Shown piece by piece: positions 20,155 through 39,787 of a stretch of DNA of 64,000 nucleotides. The notes beneath the pieces are model-generated. The model was not told where the DNA came from. It made no database searches and saw only the letters and a list, made by a program, of their open reading frames with translations. The stretch is from Brachyhypopomus gauderio (taxonomy: Eukaryota; Chordata; Actinopteri; Gymnotiformes; Hypopomidae): NCBI RefSeq assembly GCF_052324685.1, contig NC_135218.1:15291858-15355857 (forward strand), given 5' to 3'. Every line of letters begins with the position of its first letter. Position 1 is the stretch's first letter. The translations under genes and the position numbers were made by a program.

Positions 20155-23100
20155 TCACTCGGCCTTCAGGGCGTACAGGACGTCGTCCTGGCTCACGTTG
20201 AGACGCACGCGGAGAAGCAGGTCCAGGCGGCTGGGCTCCAGCAGCAGCAGGCGGCAGGCGCCCAACCTCTGACACACGGCCAGGCTCTCGGACACGTTCA
20301 CCGGCTGTAGGCCCTCCACACGGCACAGAGCCTGGTGCTGCACAAGGACCTGTCCGGAAGGAGATTGGGGGGCGGGGGGCGGGGCAGAGTGAGAATGAAT
20401 GTCCTACATGTACGATGTTTTGTTATGAGTCACATGTTCATATGCGGAGGAAGTACCTGCTGAAACGTAGCTTCTTCCAACCCTAGCCGGCGAAATTCTG
20501 CGATCACCGCCCTCAAGAAGAGCTGCTCCTGCAGAGACGCACACCTGGAACAGCAAAGTCCAGCACCAAGGATCAGAACCGCAGAAACACCTTCCACAAA
20601 ACAGCCCCGGCGACGCACCCACGTCCAGACCTGATGGCTGTAATATAGGAAGAGGAGAACATCTCATCTAGCGCCTCCATCACATGAGTCATCCCGACCA
20701 AGCCGGTGCCGCCCTGCTGTCCGGCGTGCTCGCAGATCTCGGTGGCACGTCGACAGATGTCCAGACACCGGCGGGCATCGCCCGACAGGGCCGCCACCTG
20801 AAGTGGGCACAAACAAAGACAACCGTCACCAGGGAGGTGCTGGGCAGAACACGGACTTTATTATTCAAATCAGAAAATAGTTCTGCCTCCACAGAACCGA
20901 GTGCAGTACTGTAAAGTTACTGTAGTAGAGGATCGTCTGGCTGTACCTTCCTTGAGACCAGCTGAAGAGCATCTTCTTCAAAGGCCTTCACCCTGTTCAG
21001 CCGAGACGTGACGATCTGCTGCAGCTGCTTAAAGGTGTATGGTTGGAAGGACATGCGTGTCAGCCCCTGGAGAGACATGTGAACACACACATGGTACAAC
21101 ATACCAACCAAAGCATCAAACACGCATTTCGCTGCCTGGAAAATGAATCCATCTCAAATTCGCCACCATTTCAGCACTTTCAGAGTCCATTTCAAGCGAG
21201 TCTCACCAGGCGGCTGGCCACGCGGTTGATCATGATGCGTTCGGGCAGGTCCATCGTGTTGGCGATGGTCAGCACCACCAGGCGAGCGTGCCGTCTGGTC
21301 GGCCAGTCAAACAAATTATACATGACGTTCTGCTTCCTGGTCCACAGAAGGTCCAGCTGGGATAGAAGTGTTGAATACAGTATTGAACGCAGTGCAATGG
21401 CATGAAGAAGTTGAAGTTCTCCCCCTCCACAGGTGACCTACAGCTCACCTCGTCCACCAGCAGCACGGTGGTCTCCTTCTTTGGCCCGGGCGTGCTGAAG
21501 CTCTTCTCAAGCAGGGTGGCCGCGTGGTCTGCCGTCGCTTTCTGGTTCGTCAGTTTCTACGACAAGGCGCCAGTTGCCGGGCAAAGTTAAGGCGGGAAAA
21601 GGGTGGGAACCACAGAGAGCTTCAGCTGGAGTGAGCGCGCACCTGCAGTATCTGGACGTACGCCTGATGTGGGTCGGTCATCTTCATGCCGTTGATCTCT
21701 ACGAAGCGGAAGTGGGGCAGCTCTTCCTGCTCCGTGGCCTGCTGGAGAGACCTGATCACTTCGTGCACCGTGGCGGTCTTGCCCGTGCCAGGCACTCCTG
21801 AGATGTACATGCACCTGCATGAAAACCCCCCCCAAAACCCCAGCACATCCATCAGTGCACTTGCTGGGACTCGAAGGTCAGGGGTTTGCGAGGCTCTGCG
21901 TGTTGCTCACCCTCCAGTGCCGTCCATGATCTTGCTCTCCACAAAGCTGTAGATGTCTTGAAATTCCTGCTCCCGACATGGCAAGGACTCGGGAACGGAG
22001 GACACATGCAACCTGTCGATTTAAGAACAAAGAAACTGAGGAAAAAGCAAAGCGAAGACTACACGAGGATGAAGAGAGCAGACTGGCTTACAGCCTTCAT
22101 CCCAAGTTCTCCCATGATAGCTACATTTTCACTGGAAATGACAGGAGTGGAACCCGAGCGGATTCAGAGAGCGGATTCAGTAATGACAGATATTCCTCAT
22201 CACCACCCATCAGGACTTCCCCAATAACCAGCAGGGCCAGGCAGAGTTATGCCTTTATTTGGACATTACATTCAAAAGGCAAAAATCTTTCTTACTGACA
22301 AAAAAAAAAGGTCAACATTCCTACCAGACACCTTTAACTCTCAGCTGGCGTGACTGAAGTGTAAAGAGTGCAGGGAGGTTCTGGCCCACACTCACCTCGT
22401 ACGCGCTTCCTCCAGAACATTCCCAGGCATCCTGGCGGGCCGGCTCCTGTTCGGAATGCTAGGGTTGCCATGACGAGGTGTCCGGGGAGTGGGAGGGGCA
22501 GACTGCAGCACAATTAAAAAACGGCGCTGAGCGAACGCCTGCAGGGCTTTTGCTCTTCATTAAACAGGAGCGTCGCAACATCTCACACCTCATTAGTCAC
22601 AGTGAGAACCACAAAGCGGGAGGTGTGGACACCCCACAGCTCCTCGACAGCGCGAGACCTCCTGCCAACACACCCTCTACCTTTTTGCTGGGCGTTTTGC
22701 GCGGGGTTCTGGCCGACGCCCTGCTCTTGACGGTCGAGCGAGGCGTCCTCCCTCCCGTCCTGCGCCTGCTCCTCTTCGAGATGAACTCATCTTCGCTGTC
22801 CGTCTTGCACTCCTCTTCCTCCTCGCTGCTGCTCTCCAGGTCGATGGCGACGGGCGCAAAGGAGGCGTCGTCATCCGCATCCTCGCCGTCTGACTGCAGG
22901 TCGCCGTAGCTACTCGGCTGACTCCTACAATGTAGTTCACAAACACACTCAAGGGGGAGTTGCAGATCACGTTGTAAAGTTCTAACCAGCAGGACGGGTC
23001 CGAGACGTACAGCTGCAGTGTCTTGATACGGGCCGATCTCCTCCTGGAGGCAGCCGTGTCCGCACTCTGCACAGGTGAGATTTCATGTTCCTCTTCAGTC

Positions 23101-23158
23101 CTAAGACAACAAAAACAAGCAGTTGGTTTCATGGATACGCAACACCCACTTCCCCCGC

Positions 23159-23193
<35 letters not shown>

Positions 23194-26100
23194 GTGCTGT
23201 TAACATCTCAAACTAGAAGTGTGCAGAGCGTGTATATGAACATACTCTCTTCAGAACCCCAATAATGTTATGACGAACATCTTTTTCTAATATAAACTGC
23301 TTCCTCCTTTTATTATTTCAGAAGCTCTTTTCTTGATGAATAACAAAGGCCTATGTGCAAACATCCTGTACTACAGTACAATATATATTTTTTTATTCTT
23401 GTCGGTCTGCCCCCTCAGTTTCTTCCATGGGTCAATATGCTATATTTGGTTTTAAATGAGGCAGTTCAGGTTTTCTGTTTATTGCCTCACGTCCTGCGCA
23501 ATCCAAGTTTTGAAAGAACCACATGAACTACCCCAGAAAGACCTCCAGCCACAAAATGCATGGGAAACAGAGCAACGACCCGAAATGCACCGTGGGTAAG
23601 AACACAGTGCGTGGTACATATCTTAGAAGTCTAAATAAATGTACGCTACATCTTTATTTATTTATTTTGAAAGCAGGACGAAAGAAGGAGAAAGAAGAAA
23701 GGAATGTGTGATTAGCTGTAATCCTGCTGATAATCACATTTGCAAATGTGCACTAGTAATCTAAATTAGTTGTAGTTGTTTATCCTGATTCGAGAACACT
23801 TTCATGCACATTATATCCACTAAAGCATTAATCCCTCAAGTTCAGATGTTTGGAGAGGGTATATAAGACTACTAGGCCACTCGTGCTAACTGACAACGTC
23901 CCCAAACAGCAGGGAGGAGAGAGGAAACGCAGCCACAGGTCAACAAGGTCAAGGCTTTACTGAAAGCAGAGGAAATGTCAGGTGAACACCTACTCTCCAG
24001 TTCACCTCATGTTAGCAACTACTCCACCTTTCTCTCTCTCTCCGTCAGTCTCCCTCCATGTCTGTCTGTCCGTCTCCCTCCATGTCTGTCTGTCCGTCTC
24101 CCTCCATGTCTGTCTGTCCATCTCCCTCCCTCCCTCCCTAGACAGTCAAGGTTACCAGAGCAGCGCAACAGTGAACTACTGGTTGAAATGGTCCTCATAC
24201 AGAATGAGGACACACACCCACACACAGCTGAGGAAGGTGAAGTACAAATAAAAACTGAGTCAAACTGCATCAACATCACATTTCTCCACTTGCAGTTTAG
24301 GATAAATAGACTAAAGATAAGAAACGTCCTTAGGGTGGAGGAGTGAGGATGCGGAGAGACTTCAAACATTTGCAAAGAAACTACAACCGTAGCCCGTCTG
24401 ACACACCAAGAATACCAAACGCAGTTGTAACCGCAAGAGAGGACCGATAAGAGACGGTTGGAGTTGATAACCACAATGCTGCATCAACTCAAGATGGACG
24501 GACACCTAGAGACGAGTCGCCTCACGGTGAATGCCTCCACAATCACCACGATCATTTCATGTGTCATTACTCACCCATCTCACAACCACTACACTATCCA
24601 GATAGCGGTAACCCAGCACAACACGATCATCATGCACGTTCACGTAGCACTTCTGTTGGAGACCTGCCCCGGTGTCTGCTCTAGCTCTTCTGAGAGCATG
24701 GTGAGCTACACATCGTCACTGTGCTTGAGGGTCGTGGCCTCCTGTAGCTCATCACAGGGCAAAACTTGAAACTGCTTGTGGCGAAGCCTGAAGGCACCCG
24801 CCCTACATGGGACTCAGACGCAGGATCGAAAGGAGGAAGAAGAGGAAGAGGATGAAGAGGAAGCTCTGACCACCGGACTAAAGAGCAGCTCCCTGGCATG
24901 GCGGCCAGAGCAGAGCCATTTAACCTTCCTAAATGACTGTCTGGGTCACACTGCTGCATGCAGAATGGGGTGTACTGTTTGAGTGCAGTACACCCACAAA
25001 CAGTGAAGTTAGCCCCTCCACACATCACTTATTTCCCCTGCCAACTCAGATTCACTCACTAGCTCGCAAAGGAGTGGATGAAACGACTCGGCAGTTTCCA
25101 CAGTCCTGGCGGAGCATGTGAAAACAACCGCTCAAAACTACAAAACACAGAGACAACAGCTCTCTCTCTTGATCAGACCACTGCACTTCAGGAGCCCCCC
25201 CCCCCCCCCACACAGCTCATTCCAGTGCTAGACCTACAGCTAGACTACACTGTTGTGAAGTTAAACAGGATGCATTGGTGGTTACTGACAGATTCCTTCG
25301 GGAGAGAAGCAGAGCATCAGAAGATCTAGACTCATCGCTCTGCTTTGCGAAACGTCTATGCAGCAGGGTGGAAAAAAAAGGATGACGCTTGGAACAACGG
25401 GGAAAGAGCCAGAAAGAAAAGCCTGTTTTGTCCTAGACCGACAGGCCTACAGCAGCACCCAGGAGGAAGGCAGAAATACTCACAGCACAGCGAGAGCCGT
25501 CTCCCTCACTGCGGCACACTCTCTCCTCTCGCTCAGGATCCTTGAGCTAACGGTGGATGAGATGCACTGGGGTTATTCATTCTGTCATCACTTAAACCAA
25601 AACGCTGAACCCGCTGAACCGCTGGTGCACATCCATCCCGGAGGGGGGTAGGGAGGTGGTGGGGGGGGGGGGGGGGGGTGAAGGTTCCACTTGTGTACAA
25701 TTTCAAACTGCGTTAAAACAATGGTATAATCCTTATTTTAAAAAATCAACAGTTCAGGTGGAAGGAGGAAGTTGTGATGAGAAAGTCAACTGAGCAGTTT
25801 GAGTTAGCAAGACATGCCCTAAACTCCATCACCAAGGGTGTGAGATTCCATCCCTCTGCCCGAGTGACCCTGTAGTTGGGCAGTGAAGCTTACGTCTGCC
25901 TACTGCTAAACCTCCTGGGAGTGGCCGCTCTCCTACGAGGGGTTCTGGTTTTGGCGAGTGCAGGCTCTAGCGTAAGCACATCGTCTTCCAGGGGCTGGAC
26001 CCCAAGAACGTCCCTAGGAGGACAGTGGGAAACTCAGGAGGCTTCTCCACAAAAGATCAGTCAGCACTTTTCTTACTAACACACTGCCTAGATTTCCGTT

Positions 26101-28091
26101 TACTACAGTTTTGGATTAAACACATAACTTGCATATTGAGTACATGTACCACTGCATAATTTTGGTACAAATTATAACCAAGTAGAAAGACCAGTAGGTG
26201 AAAGTGAAAGAGGAAAGAGAACCTCTTTCTATGCAACAGGCCAGAGCTCTCACCTGGCAGAGTCAGGGCTGGCCAGCGTGGGCTCAGCGGGTCTGTGCAA
26301 AGGTCGCAGGGAGAACCTGTCCTCTTTGGAGGAATGTTCCTGAGGGGCTGATAGAGGGGTCAGGCAGACGGATATGGAGATGGCAGGAGTTGGAGAGCTG
26401 CCTAGTTTGGTGGCCAGGTCTTCCTGTGGATCCTTGTCTTCATCCAAGATCTCACAAAGAACATCATCTCTGGAAAGATTCTTAGCTGGACCTAGGAATG
26501 CAAAAACAGACATATCGGTGCAATGGCTACTATAATGTGATGTCTCTGCCCCTAAAGGAATGCAACGGCACTCACTGCAAAGGTCCAGTTTCTTGCGAAT
26601 GTTGGGGTTGGAGGAGACCCTGCTCCTCCTCTTCACGTTCAGGACTTTGGCGGCGGAGAGTTTGGAGGCGGAGTGGGCCGACTCTGCCTCGGCGGTGACC
26701 ATCTTACCCGTGCTCATGCAGGTGCGCGGGTGGACGCCAATCATGGCCCGCTTCATCACTGTGGGGTCCGGGGTGGGGAGAGCTCGGGTCGCATGTGCGG
26801 GGGGCGGCGGAGATCTGGGGCTCCGAGGAAGCAGAATCAGGTCCGGATCCATGGCACGAAAAGACTTAGTGTCCCATATAAGTTTAACAAACAGAGTATC
26901 TTTGCTTTCATTGTCTGGGAAAGGCTGCGTAGCTGGAATGTGCTTTACCTGTAGGGGAATCAGGAACCCCAACCACCAAGAACAGAATGACTGAACAGGA
27001 AAATTATAATAAACAAATGTATAATTGTAATAAGCTGAATAAACACAAATAAAAGCAGTTAGCAATGTTACTGCAACCCTTAGCCTAAAGTTGTGTGTTT
27101 GGTTTGAATCGCAATCAAATACCACAAAAACACATTAAGTGTTTAAAGCAAAGGCTCATTTGACTTTGGGCTGATGGCAATCTGCAGATCAGATCTTACT
27201 GCCACATCATGTCAGGAAACCAGAAGTAATAAAAGCCCATGTCCACTGCCTCCTGCAGTTTGATTTACTATATATTCCCATTGTCCCACTGACTGGCTGT
27301 AGTTATACTCACTGAAGCATTTTGTCTCGTTAACAAAGTACCGCAGCAGACCAATTTTCCCAGTGTCTGCTGGAACAAGGACTATCTGGCACTACTGTAG
27401 TTTTATATGTGCACATACCTGCACCGCTCCCAGTATGGTCTCAGCCTCCAGCTCGCTGTCACAGGACCCATCCTGGTAGTAGAAGACCTCCTGTGGGTGT
27501 GGGTCCCGGCCCAGGAGCTTGCGTTTGTTCTGGGGTATTTCATGCAGACGCACGAACCAGCGCACCACGGCTTTCATCTGGCTGCCATTAACTAGAAACA
27601 CAGAAGTCGTTACACGATGCGTGGATGCAGTGACACTGAAAACAAAATGTCCAGGAAAAACCACGTTTACCATCTTACCATCCCAGAAAAGCTTTAAGAG
27701 TTGTGCAACATAGGGGTTGTCATCGTCGTGTCCTTCAATCAAAATGTACTGTCCCAAAGTCACCACTGTACTGCTTTTCCTGTCACCCACAGCTATAGTC
27801 AAATACCTGTGGGGGGTTAATATTGTTTATTTATTATTATATTATATTGTCAAAATAATCTGTTACAATTACAACGAAGCTACTTGTAAAATTGCAGCTG
27901 ATTCGTCCATGAGCAGCACCAAACTGCTCTAAAATGAGCTGGTCAACAGATACACTCATTTCATTTCAAGCCCGCCACCGTCTGCTCACTCACTTGTAAT
28001 ACTGTCTCCCCAGCTTTCTGTCTTCATTTATAGCGTTTCCTTTCCAACTGTAAAATCTTCGCACACGCAACATTGTGTGATACCGACTCAT
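20155..28091 (-). CDS. orc1: origin recognition complex subunit 1 (898 aa)
   Basis: Largest ORC subunit; its AAA+ ATPase loads MCM helicase at replication origins. Seventeen exons (plus-strand numbers, first to last): 27994-28091, 27679-27806, 27419-27591, 26576-26948, 26254-26491, 25894-26013, 22987-23100, 22681-22924, 22396-22502, 21911-22012, 21643-21814, 21449-21556, 21207-21356, 20947-21066, 20631-20797, 20457-20544, 20155-20349. They sum to 2697 bases in one frame. Exons 1-4 encode the BAH domain ([29 protein letters not shown]). It keeps the Tyr, Trp and Glu positions that in human ORC1 read H4K20me2. A basic, acidic-patched linker follows. Walker A is GVPGTGKT, Walker B is LLVDELDLLW, and a winged-helix end finishes [14 protein letters not shown]. 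It is head-to-head with prpf38a, as in mammals. Confidence 0.96.
23163..23190. repeat. (CA)n microsatellite
   Basis: Short CA run in the orc1 intron between exons 6 and 7 (gene order). Confidence 0.9.
24049..24130. repeat. tandem repeat, 24-bp unit, about 3 copies
   Basis: Three near-perfect copies of 'tctccctccatgtctgtctg' plus 'tccg', with no unique spacers. They lie in the 2.8-kb orc1 intron (23101-25893). Apart from this, homopolymer runs and a GA-rich stretch near 24825-24870, I see nothing recognisable in that intron. Confidence 0.85.
25661..25678. repeat. poly(G) tract
   Basis: G run of about 18 bases in the large orc1 intron. A C run lies nearby at about 25195-25209. Confidence 0.85.
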
Positions 28092-28532
28092 GTTGCTGAA
28101 ATTATGTAAAATATGTATTAACGCTGCAAATCTCTCTAGTTAGGGGCCTAGTTGTCTATACTAGCAGGACATATTAGTACACAACTATACTGCCACGCTT
28201 ACCTTAAAATGACCTACCTGATTATATTACACCCTCCGAAACAACCTATTTACGTGGACATTAAACATATATCTCTAATTAGCTAGTTGGAAACACAACA
28301 TAAAAAGTACGAATAACGTTATTTAACCTATAGCTAGCTAACCTCAAGTCTGCTACTACACAGAACTCGTAACTTATTTCGCGCGAAAAAACCGTTTGCG
28401 TATTGACGTCATTGGACAAATGCCCCCCTCGCCCCGCCCCTTGCCCCCAGGAAGTGATCGTCTTGCACCGGGAAGCGTAGTGAATCGTTTGCTCGCGCAG
28501 GCTCGCACGAGCGGGTTTCATTCATCTGTGCG
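28092..28532. promoter_or_regulatory. bidirectional orc1/prpf38a promoter
   Basis: Only 441 bases separate the two start codons. In about 80 bases there is a perfect palindromic E2F site TTTCGCGCGAAA (28377-28388), a perfect CRE TGACGTCA (28404-28411) overlapping an inverted CCAAT box (ATTGG, 28411-28415), a GC box GCCCCGCCCC (28431-28440) and an ETS-type CAGGAAGTG (28448-28456). No TATA box is evident. E2F control of ORC1 is established in mammals. Use of these particular sites is inferred. Confidence 0.85.
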
Positions 28533-31500
28533 ATGGCGAACAGGACAGTTAAAGACGCGCATAGCATACACGGGACTAACCCCCAATACCTGGTGGAGAA
28601 AATCATACGGACGCGCATCTACGAGTCCAAATACTGGAAAGAAGAATGTTTTGGCCTTACAGGTGCGCAAGCTGTGCTATGCTATGCTGGCTAGCAGCGG
28701 CCGCTAGCCAGTGCTAACGTGGCTAACTCACCATTCGTGACACTTGGCGAGTCGCACAGACTTAATTTCCTGCAACACCCGGTTTACGTGACTATTAAAG
28801 TTATAAGAAGTATTTTCTAACGTTATATAGTTACTGACCTCACTAGCTAACTGTATATAGATGTGTTGTTGGCTTTACAAATTACTTTACAAATGACTTT
28901 GCCTTGAATGTGAACTCTCTTCTGTATTCTCAATCGTCTCCGTGTCCATCGCAGCTGAGCTGGTCGTGGATAAAGCCATGGAGCTGAAGTATGTGGGTGG
29001 GGTGTATGGAGGGAACATCAAACCCACACCGTTCCTGTGCCTCACCCTCAAGATGCTGCAGATACAACCCGAGAAAGACATCATCGTTGAGTTCATCAAG
29101 AACGAGGATTTCAAGTATGCAGCCCACTATCACACTTTGATTGCTTTTCACGATTTGTCTAATTTATTGAGATTTCCTGGACCAGTTTCAGCTTTTGCGA
29201 GCGACCTTAGCAAAGTACCCGTATATCATATAAATATAAAGGATTTTCTTAAGGGGTGGAGAGGACATTTAGATTTAGAATAGTGGGTGTGTTCAACTGG
29301 AATAATAGGGAATCTGAAAGGTAAGTGGTCTGAGAGCTGCGTGTAGTCTAAACCACCCCTGGTGTCAAACTCGTTTTCATCAGCATAATCGTTGCTCACA
29401 GAGGATGTAACTACTTCTTAATGTTAAATAACTCTGAATTTATTAGTTATTGAAGTTACAAATATTATAGGCCTATTTGCATACATGTCTGTTGTGATCA
29501 CAGTTTGCCATTTGGCAATTTGTTGTTTTCTTGATGCTTAATTTTGCCATACTTGGCTCTGTTTGGTCTCAATATGCCGATGTAGATTGTACTCAGACAA
29601 CAGCCACTGCTTCTAAGCGCAAATGTATTCACTTTCCCATTATTATTTGTATTTCTTAATTACACTTATTGGGAAAATCACATCTGATGTGATCTGTTAT
29701 GGATTACATGCACATATTCTGAAGCGTAGTACAGCTGAGAAGTATTAAAGGAAACATAAGGAGACAGAATGAATATACAGCAGATTTCACGTGTGTTTGT
29801 GAAGACGGTGTCTTTAATTAAATTGGGACTGTTTGTTGTATTCTGTCCAGATATGTTCGCTTGCTTGGAGCGACGTATATGCGCCTGACAGGTACCTCAG
29901 TGGACTGCTACAAGTATTTGGAACCATTGTACAATGATTATAGAAAAATCAAAAGTCAAAACAGAAATGGAGGTAAGCAGCAAACACGCACAGTAAAACA
30001 GATGCACAAATTATATCAACCGTGTAATATTTGCTAAATAACGAGGCCTCTTAAACAATCTTTCTCCAGAGTTTGAACTGATGCATGTGGATGAGTTCAT
30101 AGATGAACTGCTTCACGGAGAGCGTGTGTGTGACGTTATTCTTCCAAGGCTTCAGGTTGGTTTGTCTGTGTTCTGGAAGACTTGTTGAAACTCATTTTGC
30201 TGCATTAAATCTGAGCTTGTGAAGTGATGGTGCTGAGTGCTGGTTGTGGATCTTCTAGAAAAGACAAGTCCTGGAGGAGGCCGAACAGCTTGATCCTCGC
30301 ATCAGTGCACTGGAAGAAGACCTGGACGAGGTGGAGTCCAGCGAAGATGATGATGAAGAGGAGGAGAAGGTACTGCCCAAGTGACTTGAATGTGTTTTCT
30401 ATGATTCCTTCTGGCTTTCACTTGTACAACAAAGGCACAATGAGGAGGGCAATGAGTTAGAATCACAGACATGTCATTGTTAAATCGCTTCAGTACACTC
30501 CTCTCTTTGGCTTAGAGCAGGAGTGGCCAACCTGCGGCTCTTTGCCTGGTTTCATGCGGCTCCCCAGCCGGTCAGCACGCTCACCTGCACAAACAGTCTG
30601 TGCCGTGGCCCGGTTACCTCATCAACTCTGAGGGTGACACACTGCTACAAGCCTTTACAAGCCTAGCGAGCTGCTAATACTTTTAAAACCGGCGTAGTGG
30701 AAAACACGCATTTGACTGTCTTCACACGCTCACACGAGTTACTAATTCGCCAACTACTGGCGATCGATCGATTGCGATATAATACTTTTTTTTTCTCCAC
30801 TCCCCCCGTCAACAATCTACACTCGCCACCCCCCTCCCCACCGTCAACAATTTACATGCCCATGTATGGTGTGGCTCTTTGCTGTAACACAGTAAAAAAA
30901 TTGGCTCTTGGTCTCTGGCGGGTTGGCCACCCCTGGCTTAGAGAAATGGGCGCCTAATCACAAAACTATAAACACGATGAAATGTATTTGAATCGTTATG
31001 AAACAATTATGTAATTTCTTCCTCATCCTTTGGCTGTATAGCCGGAGCGAATCCAGACACCAGAGCCACACAGACGGAGTTACAGAGACATAGACAGACC
31101 CCGCAGGTCTCCTTCTCCCCGTTACAGACGCAGCCGTTCACCCAGAAGGTCAGCGTTTGGCAACTCGTGTCTTCTAGCTCTTCACGTATTGAAAGGATGT
31201 TTTAGTACTATAAATGAAAGTTATTTAATTATTGATCACATCAATAGTATTATATTGCACAGATCTTATTGTGAATGAACAATATTGTGAAATTCCTCAG
31301 TTCCATTCTATCTTTGCTTCTGCACATGAATAAATTGCCTAAGTAATGTAATTCCTTATGAAACCCCTCTGGTAGATAATTAATAGTTAATGTCATTTTA
31401 CAAGTTTCTTAGGTAATTAAATTATTGTTTGTACACTATATTGTGTCCCTTCTGTAATAGCTATAGCTAAGATTTCCAGCTTTTTTGAAGACATTGAACC

Positions 31501-32240
31501 AACCACATGACTGATTGCTTTTCTTTTTTCTCTCTTTATTATTATTTTTTTAACCTTATTACAGACGAAGCAGATCACCCAGGAGACGAAGGTACATGCA
31601 CATATCCAGCAACTCCATCCATCTCCTCATTTCTGTTTGCTATGCAGCTTTTTCCTTGTTGTTTATAAACACGGCAAAAATGTCAACCGTACCTGTGCTT
31701 AGCTACAGCATCACATTCTGAGCATTGGACTAATCCTGTGTCTGAACGACTATGCCGGTCCTCTACGGTTGTGGTTCTGATTCCACGCTGAGTTCTCTGC
31801 GTGTTTCCACAGCCCGTCGCCCAGGCGTGAGCGCGAGCGGGAGCGAGACCGCCACCGCAGTAAGAGTCCCCGCAGACACCGCAGCAGGTCCAGAGAACGG
31901 AGGCACCGCTCCAAATCTCCAGGTATCCTGCTGCTTCCCCAATATCTCTGCTCTCCTCGTACGGAGACCTGCCGTAGAACGTAACTTCCTTTGTTGAGAA
32001 TTCGGCTGGTTTTAATTTAGTTCAAATTTGATCCATATGGTGTTATTACAGGTCACCACAGAAGCCATAGGCACCGCAGCCACTCAAAGTCCCCAGAGAG
32101 GTAACGGAACACTATTAAAGTCGAATTTGTGTGTGTTTGAGATGTACTTATTTGGCACTGACCTGAAATTCTCGTTTGTTTCTTTACCATATAGTCGGTC
32201 AAAGAAGAGTCACAAGAGGAGTCGAAGAGGAAACGAATGA
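28533..32240 (+). CDS. prpf38a: pre-mRNA-splicing factor 38A (315 aa)
   Basis: Component of the pre-catalytic spliceosome B complex, needed for activation. Ten exons: 28533-28662, 28955-29114, 29851-29972, 30070-30155, 30259-30369, 31042-31148, 31565-31591, 31813-31922, 32052-32100, 32195-32240, total 948 bases in frame. The protein starts MANRTVKDAHSIHGTNPQYL. The conserved PRP38 domain spans roughly residues 1-180 (VGGVYGGNIKPTPFLCL; YVRLLGATYMRLTG). An acidic coiled segment ending EDDDEEEEK follows, then an Arg/Ser-rich tail built from five short exons, one only 27 bases long. The start ATG lies in the shared promoter region and gives the full conserved N-terminus. Confidence 0.97.
30518..30935. 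mobile_element. 418-bp hAT-type non-autonomous element with 8-bp target duplication
   Basis: It lies in the prpf38a intron between 30369 and 31042. The left end is CAGGAGTGGCCAACCTGC. The right end read on the other strand is CAGGGGTGGCCAACCCGC. The 8-mer GCTTAGAG flanks both sides (30510-30517 and 30936-30943). CAG-starting termini plus a perfect 8-bp duplication are diagnostic of hAT transposons. There is no transposase ORF. Confidence 0.88.
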
Positions 32241-33346
32241 TTCATTTAACTGTGTGACGTTTTTATGTAATGCTTGTATTAGTAATGTAAAAAAAATAGA
32301 TTGTTTATCTTCTCGTTTTTGCTATAATGTACCTTTTTTATTAGGGTGGTTGACATTTTTTTTTTTTTTTTCATTTTCTTTTTTTTTTTCACTTTTATCC
32401 AACAATCCTAAAATATTGTAATCATTGGGGTAATTAATGAAACTACTTAAATAAACTGTTTTGTTGGTTTTTAACTTGTCAGTTCCTTCATGTTGCACCG
32501 AAGCACCAAATATTTAGTGTTTTGATGCCTTTATATTACTTATTTCTGTAAGTTGTAGCTGTTTACTGATGTGGTAGATATGGTAGAGATCTATCATATC
32601 TACATGGAAATAAAATGACTACAACCCGCCCTCGTTTTTGTTACACATATGGACCAAGTGCTTGTCTTGTATTACTTAGGGAACCAATTGGATGAAGATC
32701 ACTCATAATTTGCTTGTAAAACCGCGACCGTCAGACTCTTATTTTGAAGGATAAACCTCGCGGCAGCCATTGCGTGATTAACAGTTGCTGCCTTCGCTCA
32801 TATATGAGCGTCCAGACTTCACATGCGAGCCGCACTAACGGTCCTCTTCCTCGCCAGTACAAATATAAGAAACGTCCGTCTCAACATGGGTGAATTCAAC
32901 ACATAAACTGCAGTAACGGTAAACGGTCTTAATCCGCCGTGCATACGTGTAATTAAGCTGCACAGTATAAGTGGGCATTAACTGTATGAGTTAAACGGTT
33001 AGCGGGCTGGGCTCGCTAGCTCGGTGCAGTAGTGGAGATATTAAAGGTCTTTAGCTGTTCACCTGGTCTAACATGAGATATTACTGCATACAGTTACAAC
33101 GGCACATAATGGCGGACGAGTCTTTGTATTTCAGCGTTTGCTCCATTTTTTCGCTTTTGAATTAAATTGTTATTCTGATGCTTTGGCCTAACAGAAATAG
33201 CTGTCCGGGTAATATTAGTTGTGTTACAGGGTCGTGGTTAAAGCGAGACACATGTATTGTGTGGTTGTGGTAAATTTCCACTGTAAAAGTTTCACTGGTT
33301 TCACTGGTGTTGTGTGGGCAGTAGCAGCAGAAGCGGGTTAACCGGG
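32241..33346 (+). other. prpf38a 3' UTR and pomgnt1 promoter/5' UTR region
   Basis: Poly(A) signals for prpf38a are AATAAA at 32450-32455 and another near 32610. The pomgnt1 start region follows. It includes an AATGGCGG (YY1-like) motif at about 33108-33115 and a possible 5' UTR exon acceptor (GGGCAG) at about 33320, just ahead of the ATG. Transcription start sites are not placed. Confidence 0.45.

Positions 33347-39787
<6,441 letters not shown>

Noticed and set aside
24049-24130. Regular repeats that might suggest a CRISPR-like array
   Set aside because: Copies are head-to-tail with no unique spacers, in a vertebrate intron; this is a minisatellite.
24660-24815. Possible extra orc1 exon on the minus strand ([20 protein letters not shown])
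   Set aside because: The exon ending at 25894 joins the exon starting at 23100 in perfect phase without it, the total is already a multiple of three, and its donor would be poor. It could still be a cassette exon, but there is no support.
26250-27125. Single 291-aa minus-strand frame as a stand-alone gene
   Set aside because: It is two orc1 exons (26254-26491 and 26576-26948) plus a read-through intron; splice sites and phases assign it to orc1.
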